Assembly: GCF_024464655.1 (NCBI RefSeq)
Contig: NZ_JANHAV010000006.1
Location: forward strand, 1-64,000
DNA: 64,000 nucleotides
Direction: 5' to 3'
From: Halobellus inordinatus
Lineage (GTDB): Archaea; Halobacteriota; Halobacteria; Halobacteriales; Haloferacaceae
The notes beneath the pieces are model-generated. The model searched no databases and was not told where the DNA came from. It worked only from the letters and a program-made list of their open reading frames with translations. Numbering within the stretch: the stretch's first letter is position 1; each line of letters opens with the position of its first letter. Shown here piece after piece: positions 24,569 to 33,100 of this stretch. A program made the translations under genes and the position numbers.

Positions 24569-24868
24569 ATGCCTGCGCCCCAATCCCCCACCCACGTGGT
24601 CGTACGCCGCCCGATGAACGACCACGGCGCGATGACCGTCGAGGTGTGCGAGACGAACGAGACGCGACACCTCACCGAATACGCGTCCCCCGAACTCCGC
24701 CGGCGACTCGAAGCGCTCCCGTCCGGTACGACCGTCCCACTGACGATGACCCGCGTCGGCGTTCGCTCGAACGTCTGGCGCGCGTTCGAACTCCCCGAGC
24801 GCCGCGCGACTGTCTCCCGGTCCGCAGATCCCGCCGAACTCGACGGACCGGTACGACCGATGCACTGA
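24569..24868 (+). CDS. Conserved-looking hypothetical protein
   Basis: A 99-residue soluble frame. Central segment MTVEVCETNETRHLTEYASPELRRRLEALPSGTTVPLTMTRVGVRSNVWRAFEL has the composition of a folded haloarchaeal protein. No domain is recognised and there are no membrane segments. A TATA box sits about 40 bp upstream. The following thioesterase starts 105 bp later and may have its own promoter. Confidence 0.6.
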   Translation: MPAPQSPTHVVVRRPMNDHGAMTVEVCETNETRHLTEYASPELRRRLEALPSGTTVPLTMTRVGVRSNVWRAFELPERRATVSRSADPAELDGPVRPMH

Positions 24869-24973
24869 CGCACCGGTGCGATTGGTGCACCGACGCGCCG
24901 AGGTCTCCCGAGACCGATCCGAGTGCGCCGACCGACCGGGAATTTATCGTTCCCCGCCTCCGAGCGGTGTGGT

Positions 24974-25378
24974 ATGTCCTCACCTCTCGAATACCCCTAC
25001 GTAACGACGCACGAAGTCCGCTTCCGCGACCTCGACGCCGTCGGTCACGTCAACAACGTCGTGTATGCGACGTACTGCGAACAGTGCCGCGTGAAGTTCT
25101 TCGAGGAGATTCTCGGCGAAGGTCTGAGCGACCTCAGCATCGTGGTCGCCCATCTGGAAATGGACTATCGCACCCCGATTGACGACATCGGCACCGTCGA
25201 AGTCGCGCTAGACGTCAACGACGTGGGCCGTACCTCCTTCGAGACCACTTACGAACTCACCTTCGAGGGTGAGGTCGCGGCCACCGGCTCGTCGGTGCAG
25301 GTCGTCGTCGACCCGGAGACTGGCTCGGCGGCCCCGTTACCCGAGAAGTGGCGCGAACTGCTCCCGACGCCGTCCTAA
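24974..25378 (+). CDS. Acyl-CoA thioesterase, 4HBT hot-dog family
   Basis: Hydrolyses acyl-CoA thioesters, 134 residues. The hallmark RFRDLDAVGHVNNVVYATYCEQCRVKFFEE contains the catalytic Asp (RDLD) and the HVNN active-site motif of the 4-hydroxybenzoyl-CoA thioesterase group. The strand DYRTPIDDIGTVEVALDVNDVGRTSFETTYEL follows. I chose the ATG at 24974, which gives the family's usual N-terminus. Substrate unknown. Confidence 0.9.
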   Translation: MSSPLEYPYVTTHEVRFRDLDAVGHVNNVVYATYCEQCRVKFFEEILGEGLSDLSIVVAHLEMDYRTPIDDIGTVEVALDVNDVGRTSFETTYELTFEGEVAATGSSVQVVVDPETGSAAPLPEKWRELLPTPS

Positions 25379-25486
25379 TCAGCGGGCCACGCCACACTTC
25401 GCCCCATCTTGCTGTCCCCGCCCGCGACGAGGTGCTCGCCACGCTAGCCCGAACACTCAACCGGGACGGGACTGTATTCAGTACTG

Positions 25487-26077
25487 ATGACACGAGTAGC
25501 CATCGTGGGCGGCGGTCCCGCCGGCCTCTCGGCAGCCCTCTTCGCGGCGAAGAACGGTCTCGACGCGCTCGTCTTCGACACCGACGAGACGTGGATGCAC
25601 AAGGCGCACCTGTTCAACTACCCCGGAATCGGCTCGCTCGACGGCGACGCGTATATGCAGACAGCGCGCCAGCAGGCCGACGATTTCGGGGCCGAACGCC
25701 ACCAGGACGTCGAGGTCGACGACGTGGACGTGACCGACGACGGCTTCGTCGTCACCGCGGGCGACGACGACCACGAGGCCGACTACCTCGTGCTCGCGAC
25801 CGGCGCGAACCGCGACCTCGCGGAGTCGCTCGGCTGTGACTTCGACGACGACGGCACTGTCGCCGTCGACGTGACGATGGAGACGAGCGTGGAAGACGCC
25901 TACGCGACCGGCGGGATGATCCGCGCCGAGGAGTGGCAGGCCGTCATCTCCGCCGGTGACGGCGCCGCCGCCGCGCTGAACGTCCTCACCAAAGAGAAGG
26001 GCGAACACTACCACGACTTCGATATGCCCTCTACCGCCGAGGAAGTCTTCGGCGGCTTACGCGACGACGACGCCTGA
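25487..26077 (+). CDS. Short FAD-dependent oxidoreductase, thioredoxin-reductase-like
   Basis: A 196-residue flavoprotein. The N-terminal dinucleotide motif VAIVGGGPAGLSAALFAAKNG binds FAD, and the C-terminal YATGGMIRAEEWQAVISAGDGAAAALN matches the FAD-closing motif of thioredoxin reductases. The middle NAD(P)H domain and the redox CxxC are absent, so it cannot be a normal TrxB. It may be a single-domain electron-transfer flavoprotein. Short homologues are familiar in haloarchaea, so this is probably not a truncation. The last base of its stop codon is the first base of the 84-bp hairpin element that follows. Confidence 0.85.
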   Translation: MTRVAIVGGGPAGLSAALFAAKNGLDALVFDTDETWMHKAHLFNYPGIGSLDGDAYMQTARQQADDFGAERHQDVEVDDVDVTDDGFVVTAGDDDHEADYLVLATGANRDLAESLGCDFDDDGTVAVDVTMETSVEDAYATGGMIRAEEWQAVISAGDGAAAALNVLTKEKGEHYHDFDMPSTAEEVFGGLRDDDA

Positions 26078-26160
26078 TAGTGATTACTCTCACTGTGTAC
26101 CGCCGAGCGCCACTCCCGGTGGCGATGGTCGGCGGTAAGAGACGAGAGTAATCATTATGA
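26077..26160. mobile_element. 84-bp hairpin element, copy 1 (MITE-like)
   Basis: It is identical over 84 bp to 29603-29686. Ends ATAGTGATTACTCTC and GAGAGTAATCATTAT are inverted repeats with one mismatch. The centre is a perfect double hairpin: TACCGCCGA pairs with TCGGCGGTA, and CGCCAC (26108-26113) with GTGGCG (26119-26124). There is no coding capacity and no clear target duplication. It lies between the convergent flavoprotein and PQQ-lipoprotein genes, where it could act as a terminator. Confidence 0.85.
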
Positions 26161-26195
26161 GACCGGGACGCTTCCCGCCGGACCCCTCATCGAAG

Positions 26196-28790
26196 TCACC
26201 CGACGACGGCATACACGCGGCCCGTCTGGTCGGCGACGAACACCGCGCCGTGGCCGATCGCCGGCGGGGCGTCGACCCACTGTCCGACCGACAGCCGCCA
26301 GCGAACGTCGCCGGAGGCCCCCGCAAACGCCGAAACCGTCCCCGCGTGATCCCCCACGTAGACGGTTTCCCGCTCGTCGTCGCCTTCTCCGCCCACGGCG
26401 GGTGTCCCGTGCACCGCTCCCTCGGCTGACGCACGCCACGCCACGGAGCCGTCGGTCCGTTCGAGCGCAACCACCTCCCCGACGCTAGTCCCGACGAACA
26501 CGCGCTCGCTCGTCGTCGCTGTCCCCCCGTATATCTCGCCGTCGAGCGTCTGCTCCCAGCGGTGGTCGCCGTCCACGTTGTACGACGCCACGCGTCCGGA
26601 CTCGCTGGCGACGACTACCGCGCCGTCAGCGACGGCGGGGCCAGACCGGATCGGCGCGTCTACCGAAACCTCCCACTGAACGCTCGCTTCAGCGAGGTTG
26701 CTGTCGCCGGTCCCGCCGATCCCGAGCGCGACGAGTCGGCCGGCCCGCGTCGCGACGAACACCCGGTCGCTCTGTACCGCGGGAGCACCGCTCACCACCG
26801 CCCCCAGATCTCGCCTGAGGCGTAGATCACCGTCACGTGCGTCGACGGCGGCGATCCCCTCTGCCGTTCCGACGTACGCGACGCCGTCGGCGTAGGTCAG
26901 CGGCGAGCGCGGATCGACGTCCAGTGAGGTGCCCCAGAGCTGCTCGGGTCGCGGAAAGTCGATGTGTGGCGTCCGCGTCGCCGTCGGTTCGTCTGGCCCC
27001 GGCGTCGCGGTCGGCGTCGGGGTGGGCTGAAGATCAGTTGTCGGCGAGTCGCCGTAGTCGATCGTCCGCACGCGGTTGAAAACGCCGTCTCCGCCGCCGC
27101 TGAGCAACGTCTCGCGCGACGAGCCTGGCTCGTCGCCGAGAAACACCGGTGTGAGGCTCGGCCCGCCGACGCTTCCGATGCGGGACAGTTCGAGTCCGCC
27201 TGTCGCGAGGAGATCGTACGTGCCGCCGTCTCTGTTTCCACCCGCCACCGTCCGCGGCCCGACCACCGGTCCTGACATCGTCTTCGGACGGAAGGGAAAC
27301 TCCCACCGTCGGTCGCCCGTGGCGACGTCGAACGCGAGGACTGTGCCGTACTGATCGCCCGCGTACGCGACGCCGTCGGCGACCTGGATGTCGAATCGGA
27401 CGGGCGCATCCGTCTCACCGCGCCAGCGGACCTCGCCGTCGTCTCGTCCGACTGCGACGACGCCCGCGTTCGTTCCGAACAGGGCGACGCCAGAATCGAG
27501 GACGGGATTCGTCCCGGCGTCGATCGTCGAGCGCCACGACACGCTCCCGTCGTGCGCTAGTTTGACTGGCCCCTCCCCGAGGACCACGACGTACACGCCG
27601 TCGGCCGCGGCCGTCGGACCGCGGGTCACCCAGTCGCCAACCGTCTCGCGCCAGCGCGTCTCACCTGTCGTCGCGTCCACCGCATACACGTGACCCCGGT
27701 GCGTCCCGCAGTAGACGACGCCGTCGTGGTATCCCGGGGGCGCGGTCGGGTTGCCGTCGAGGGGCACCGTCCAGCGCCGATCGCCCGTCTCGGTGTCGAG
27801 TGCAGTGAGCACGCCAGCATCGTCGGACGCGCCGCTTTCGCGCTCGCCAGTCTCATCGGTCCCCCACCGCCGCGCCGTGACGTAGGCGACGCCGTCGACG
27901 ACGACTGGCGGGTACGAACGACTCGGGTCGCCCGCCTGCCAGCGCGTCTCGCCCGTCGCGAGATCAACTGCGACGACGCCGCCGGAGAACGTGCCGACGA
28001 ACGCGTGCGACCCGACGACCGTCGGCGCGTAGAGGATTCCGCCGGGGAGGCCGATCGTCCGCTGTCGCTGTCCGGTTGCGGCGTCGAGCACGACGAGGCG
28101 CTCGCGTTCCGGGACGACGACGCGACCCGACTCGACGGCCGGCGGGAACTGCGCCGCGTCGACGGTGGCCGTCCAGCGTTCCTCGCCCGCGGCGTCGACG
28201 GCGGCGACGCGTCCGTCTTCGGCGACGACGTACGCGCCAGTGTCGTCTGCTGAACTGTCTGCTTCGCCACCCACGCCGACCGCCGCGCCGATCGTTCCGG
28301 CGCTCGCCGTGGTCCACCGGACGCTCGGCGAACTGAGTGGTCCGGTGCCGGCCGCGACGCCGGTGTTCGCCGCGTCAGCGCGGGCCTGCGGCCACGGCCC
28401 GATCACCGACGGTGCCGGACCGCGACCGGGAGATGTGTCCGTCGGCGACGACGCCGTCTCGGTGGCCGTGTCGCCCTCGGTTTCGGTTCCGGGCGTGCCG
28501 ATGCCGCCGCACCCCGCGAGGGGGAGTCCCGCGCCGACGGCTGCGACGCTCGCGAGGACCCGGCGTCGAGTGGGCCGGCCGTCGGCCGCGTTGCTGTCTG
28601 CGTCCGCGTTCCTGTTGCTGTCTGCGTCCGCGTTCCTGTTGCTGTCTGCGTCCGCGTTCCTGTTGCTGTCTGCGTCCGCGTTACTATCCGCGGTGCTGTC
28701 GCCGTTTACGTCGCTCTCGCTCCGCTTTGGGGGACCGGTCTCGGGTCGGGCGGGAATATCCGACGCGTCAACAGGTGGAGGGCCTGACAT
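26196..28790 (-). CDS. Tat-exported PQQ-type beta-propeller lipoprotein
   Basis: An 864-residue surface protein. Near residue 75 a Tat lipoprotein signal (RPTRRRVLASVAAVGAGLPLAGC) appears, preceded by about 70 polar residues including Asn-Ala-Asp-Ala-Asp-Ser-Asn-Arg repeats. After a Thr/Glu linker come many PQQ-propeller blades (GVVAVDLATGETRWQAG, LTALDTETGDRRWTVPLDG, VYAVDATTGETRWRETVGDW). A Thr-Pro linker (TPTPTATPGP) near residue 610 separates a second propeller (IAAVDARDGDLRLRRDLG). Such proteins often scaffold or bind ligands and need not bind PQQ. No other in-frame Met lies between the chosen start and the signal, so the long n-region seems real unless a GTG starts later. Confidence 0.87.
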   Translation of the reverse strand: MSGPPPVDASDIPARPETGPPKRSESDVNGDSTADSNADADSNRNADADSNRNADADSNRNADADSNAADGRPTRRRVLASVAAVGAGLPLAGCGGIGTPGTETEGDTATETASSPTDTSPGRGPAPSVIGPWPQARADAANTGVAAGTGPLSSPSVRWTTASAGTIGAAVGVGGEADSSADDTGAYVVAEDGRVAAVDAAGEERWTATVDAAQFPPAVESGRVVVPERERLVVLDAATGQRQRTIGLPGGILYAPTVVGSHAFVGTFSGGVVAVDLATGETRWQAGDPSRSYPPVVVDGVAYVTARRWGTDETGERESGASDDAGVLTALDTETGDRRWTVPLDGNPTAPPGYHDGVVYCGTHRGHVYAVDATTGETRWRETVGDWVTRGPTAAADGVYVVVLGEGPVKLAHDGSVSWRSTIDAGTNPVLDSGVALFGTNAGVVAVGRDDGEVRWRGETDAPVRFDIQVADGVAYAGDQYGTVLAFDVATGDRRWEFPFRPKTMSGPVVGPRTVAGGNRDGGTYDLLATGGLELSRIGSVGGPSLTPVFLGDEPGSSRETLLSGGGDGVFNRVRTIDYGDSPTTDLQPTPTPTATPGPDEPTATRTPHIDFPRPEQLWGTSLDVDPRSPLTYADGVAYVGTAEGIAAVDARDGDLRLRRDLGAVVSGAPAVQSDRVFVATRAGRLVALGIGGTGDSNLAEASVQWEVSVDAPIRSGPAVADGAVVVASESGRVASYNVDGDHRWEQTLDGEIYGGTATTSERVFVGTSVGEVVALERTDGSVAWRASAEGAVHGTPAVGGEGDDERETVYVGDHAGTVSAFAGASGDVRWRLSVGQWVDAPPAIGHGAVFVADQTGRVYAVVG
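28591..28686. repeat. Four 24-bp in-frame tandem repeats in the PQQ lipoprotein gene
   Basis: Four consecutive 24-bp units start at 28591, 28615, 28639 and 28663, each beginning TTGCTGTCTGCGTCCGCGTT on the plus strand. The first three are identical and the last differs at its end. On the minus strand they encode an 8-residue Asn/Ala/Asp/Ser/Arg unit ahead of the Tat signal. Confidence 0.95.
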
Positions 28791-28839
28791 ACTGTCAACT
28801 GCCCGAGCGACCGATAAGTGCTTTCGGTGCGCGTCGCCC

Positions 28840-29319
28840 CTACTCGAGTAGTTCCTTCGTCTTCCGGTGTCGCGCTCGAAACATCGGCTCGAAGCCGACC
28901 ACGGCCAGTGGCGAGGCGGTCCGACCGAGGCCACCACCCGGGAGTTCGTACTCGACCTGATCGTCGATTATCGCCTCCTCCCCGTCGGCGATAAACCGGT
29001 GGGTGTGGACCCACTTCGCGAACGGGCCGCCGCGCATCTCGTCGCGGAACATCGCCCGCTCTTCGCCGGACTCGCGTTCGGTTATCACCGACGTCCAGCG
29101 CTGTCGCGGCCCGACACCGAACGGTCGCATCGACATCTGGATCTCCGACCCTGTCTCCAGAATCTCGGGATCGCGGTCGCCGTCGGGACCGGTGACGGCC
29201 TCGACGTGGAGGTTCATCCACCCCGGCGTCAACGCTTTCAGTCCGGAGACGCGCGAGTGAAAGTCCCAGACCTCAGAGAGCGGTGCGGAAACGCGTGTCA
29301 GCCGCGAGTACGTCGCCAT
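28840..29319 (-). CDS. SRPBCC (polyketide cyclase/START-like) family protein
   Basis: A 159-residue protein with a lipid- or ligand-binding helix-grip fold. It shows the family start YSRLTRVSAPLSEVWDFHSRVSGLKALTP, the middle GVGPRQRWTSVITERESG and FRDEMRGGPFAKWVHTHRF, and the final long helix FEPMFRARHRKTKELLE. I chose the ATG at 29319. It lies 49 bp upstream of the PQQ lipoprotein on the same strand, so they may be co-transcribed. Ligand unknown. Confidence 0.85.
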   Translation of the reverse strand: MATYSRLTRVSAPLSEVWDFHSRVSGLKALTPGWMNLHVEAVTGPDGDRDPEILETGSEIQMSMRPFGVGPRQRWTSVITERESGEERAMFRDEMRGGPFAKWVHTHRFIADGEEAIIDDQVEYELPGGGLGRTASPLAVVGFEPMFRARHRKTKELLE

Positions 29320-29528
29320 AGGAGAGAGAGGACCCGACGAGACAAAAGCGACGTGGGCGATTCGGCCGACGCTCGGTCGATAGATCTCTGTCGCCGGACG
29401 TTGGGAGATCCACTCTGTCGTGTCTGCTCTCCGTGCTCGCTGCACAATCCATATCTCGGTTTACATTTCAAAAAAAGCTCACGAGGGATTATGACACAGT
29501 GTGACATACATTCGAACGTGAGTCGAGG

Positions 29529-30109
29529 ATGACTCCGAATCGCACAGCAAACGAAACATTAGTCGAGGCGTACGTGGACGTTTGGAACGAACGGGACTAC
29601 TCATAGTGATTACTCTCACTGTGTACCGCCGAGCGCCACTCCCGGTGGCGATGGTCGGCGGTAAGAGACGAGAGTAATCATTATGACAGATCCCAGACCT
29701 CGTGTCCGACTCGTTCGTCCTGTACGATCCGGCCGTCCCGGAGGACGTGGGCACGGGCCCGGTGGGCGAAGCGCGCGGCCCGACCGGGTTAGTGTCCTTT
29801 ATGAACCGACTGGAGCGTGGCTTCCCCGACTTTCAGTTTGCCGTCGCCGACCTCGTCGCGACGGACGATCTCGTGATGGACGAAGTGACGTTCACGGGGA
29901 CCCACGAAGGCGTGTTCAACGGGGTGCCGCCGACGTATCGGAGCGTCGAAATCCAGATGATGGCGAAGTTTCACATCGAGGAGGGCAAACTGCAGGAACA
30001 CCACGTCTACTTCGACCAACGGGAGTGTATGGACCAACTGGGGCTCACCTTCCCGGCAGTCATCGCACAACTGCCCACGCTCGTGCGTGGGAAAGTCAGC
30101 CTACTGTGA
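29529..30109 (+). pseudogene. SnoaL-like (ester cyclase) gene split by the 84-bp hairpin element
   Basis: The 5' part (29529-29603) encodes MTPNRTANETLVEAYVDVWN and ends in ERDYS, the first helix of SnoaL-like cyclase proteins. A TAG brought by the element then stops it. The 3' part resumes at 29687 with QIPDLVSDSFVLYDPAVP and runs as a typical SnoaL domain (TFTGTHEGVFNGVPPTYRSVEIQMMAKFHIEEGKLQEH) to the TGA at 30109. Removing exactly 29604-29686 joins DYS to QIPD in frame, with about 165 residues. The 3' part could still be translated from the GTG at 29702, but it would lack the first helix. Confidence 0.88.
29603..29686. mobile_element. 84-bp hairpin element, copy 2, inserted in the SnoaL-like gene
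   Basis: It is base-for-base identical to 26077-26160, in the same orientation. The inverted ends may extend to 17 bp here (TCATAGTGATTACTCTC against the reverse of GAGAGTAATCATTATGA), with one mismatch. The coding sequence on both sides is intact, which sets the insertion boundaries within a few bases and shows no long target duplication. Confidence 0.92.
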
Positions 30110-30138
30110 GCGGTCTATCTGCCGTGAGGGGGCGAAGT

Positions 30139-30164
30139 GAGGAGCGCGGTCTGGACCGCTCCTC
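30139..30164. terminator. Hairpin between convergent genes
   Basis: GAGGAGCG and CGCTCCTC form a perfect 8-bp stem, with GGTC/GACC able to extend pairing inside, followed by GATTTA. It lies between the SnoaL remnant and the glucoamylase stop and may work for both directions. Confidence 0.45.
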
Positions 30165-30185
30165 GATTTATCCCCATAGAACGGT

Positions 30186-33100
30186 TCAGAGCGTGAACCG
30201 CGTGACGCTCGTTCCCGCCTGCTTCAGATCGACGTCGGTCGCGCCCGCGACGGTGATCTGGTTCTCTCCGTGTTCGATGTCGAGTGACTCCTCGAAAGAC
30301 CCTTTCTCGGGCACGACGATTTCGGTCTCCGAGGGCGTCTTGATCGCCACGATGGCCGCATCGGTTCGCCCCGAGACGACCAGTTCGTCGCGCATAAAGC
30401 GCGTACTGACCTTAAGCCGCGGCCCCGACGGACGTTCAGTCTCCACGTACCGCTCGCGGAGCACCGACGGCATCTCGACCGGCTCGCCGACGTCGATGCT
30501 GTGTGCGAGGCGAACGTACTGTGCCATCGACCACGCCAGCGGCGTCGCCGCGCCGGTCCCTTCGCCGAACGCCCAGTTGTACTGCGTGCTGTGCTCGCGG
30601 TCCCAGACCTGCTCTGCGAGCATCCGGCCGGAGTTGGCGAAGCCGGCCATCGTCCCCAAGAGGTTTCGGGGATCGAGCGCGTCTTCGTCCGGCCCATGGA
30701 GCAGTTCGTACTCCCCACGCTCGCCGGTGAAGATCGGCCAGAGTCGCCCTTTGCCCTTCGATTCGATCGACCACGGCGCGCCCTCCTCGTCGATCGCGCG
30801 CTCGCCGTAACCGTCGCCGTTGTACCGGTAGAACGCCGGACCGTGCGGCGTATCCACGCGGATCGTCTCGTCGACTTCCGTCACCGAATTTCGAATCGTT
30901 TCGTCGTCTGCGGGCTTGATTCCCAATCGGGTGAGTTCGAGGAAGCCGGCGTCGATGATCTCGCGTTCGTCGAGCGTCGGTCCGTTGTTCGCGAGCGTGC
31001 GGAGGTGCCCCACGTCGGGGTCGCCGTCGCGGGTGATCCGGACGTAGTAGGGCGTGTTCGTGTGGCGTTTCGTTCCCGTCTCCGTGGCGGTCCACTCCTC
31101 GACGCGGTCGGCCCAGTCGTCGGCTAACGCCTGCCAGATGAGCGCGTCGGCGTCGTGTCCCTCCTGGATCGCGATGTCGGCAGCACACCCGAGGCCGGCG
31201 ATCTCGGCGGCGATCGACGACGGGGAGTAGCCCGCTTCTTCCTCCCAGCGCTCCTGGGCCGTCGGCGGCCCGTTCCGGGCCACGTAGTCAGCGGAGCGTT
31301 TGACGTTGACGTAATCGTACTCCGTATCGGCGAAGTCGACGCCGTGTTCGCGGAGCATCCACGCCATCACCTGCGGGAACGAGATATTGTCCATCTGCTC
31401 GCCGCCCCAGCGCGTCCGCCCGTTCAGGTAGGTGTTCTGCGGGATGAACCCCCGCTCGTCCTGCTGGAAACGGTAGATGTACTCGAGCGCCAACTGCGCG
31501 GTCTCGATGTCTCCCACCGCCTCGAAGACGGTGAAGACCTGATAGAGGTCGCGCGACCAGACGAAGTTGTAGCCGTAGCCCTTCGCTTCGGTGGCACTGA
31601 CGGCCTCGCCCCACGGCACCGACGGCGAGGCGATGCCGGCCCCGAGGAACGTCTTGTCCTCGACGGCGCGCAGGCTCATCAGACACGTCTTGTACTGATT
31701 CGCGAGCGTGTCGTCGTCTGCGACGGAGGCCGGGAGCTCTTTGTCCGCGAGGAAGTCGTCCCAGGAGTCGACGTAGTCCCGCCGGACAGTCTCGTAGCCG
31801 CGGCTGAGCGCCCCCGCGGCCTCACCGAGTGCGGCCGCGGTGTCGGCGTCTTCGGCGAATCCGAGTGCGATCCGGTCGGCGACTCCCTCGCCGACGCCGA
31901 GGCGGCCGACGAGGACGACGTTCTCGTCGTCGACGCTGTTTTGCGGCGTCGGCGCGGCCCCGTCCGAAAAGAGTTCGTTGAGGTACTTCGAGCCCGCGAC
32001 GCCGACGGTGGCCCACTCGAAGCGGCCGGCGGTCGCCATCGCGGCCGCGACGCTGTACTCCGTCCCGTCCTCGTCGATGAGGAGCGGTTCGACGTCGCCG
32101 CGCTGATCGTACGCGCTGGCGTCGCGGGCGACCAGGTGATAGCCGTCCGGGCCGCCGAGCCGGAGCCCGCGGTCAGTCGTGCCTGTGTTCGCGAGCGCGG
32201 TGTCCGCGATGGCGTACAGTTCGTACTCGTTGTCGTCGTCGGCCTCGAAGTCGACGTCGACGAGCAGCGCGTCGTGTTCGGGGTCGGTCACGTACTCTGC
32301 GTGCAGGCGCCACTCGTGACCGCGGCCGTCGCCGGTCTCGGAGACGACGTGCCGGAACAACAGCGCGTCGTCGTCGACGATCTCGACGCGCCGATCGATC
32401 GTGTCGGCCTCGTCGTCGCGGCGCGTCTCGTTGTACGTCCGGGCCGTGTAATCGGAGTCGGCGTCGGCGTCGACGACGAGGAGATCCAGCGTGCGGAGGT
32501 TCATCAGGTCGACGCGGGGGAACCGGACCTCCGTCAACGCCCCCTCGGTCAGCGTGAACCACACGCGCGAGGGGTCCTCTGAGGTGTGATCTGCGACGGT
32601 CCCGACGCCGTACTTCTCGCCGGTCGTCCAGCGCGGTCGCCCAGTCGGCCCCGACGGCGCGGACTTCGGGGCCGGCAGGGCGTCGTGGGCTTCGAGAACG
32701 CCCGTCGCGCGGAGGCGCATCGCGTGCGACCACGCGAGCGGCGTGGCGCTGTCGGGCGTGCCGTCGTCGAACACCTGCTCTGCCAGGTAGCCGGCGCCCG
32801 TACAGAACGGGCCGTTCGGACGGATCAGGTGGTATAGTTCCGTCGCGTACTCGAAGAAGTCCGCGGACGCCGCTTTCCGCCCGTAGTTGTCCAGCAGGAC
32901 GGCGAACCCCGCAGCGGCGTTCGCGCCCCACGCGGTCGCGACGGACCACACCTTCTCGTCGTCCTGTTCGGCGCTGCGCCAGTAGTCCCCCTCGAACCGG
33001 ATGATGCCCGCGACGTCGTCGCCCGCCGACTCCCGATAGAGGTCGTCGAACGCCGTTCGCATATGTCGCTCCAGCCGAGAGAGCGTTTGCGTCGGTATCT

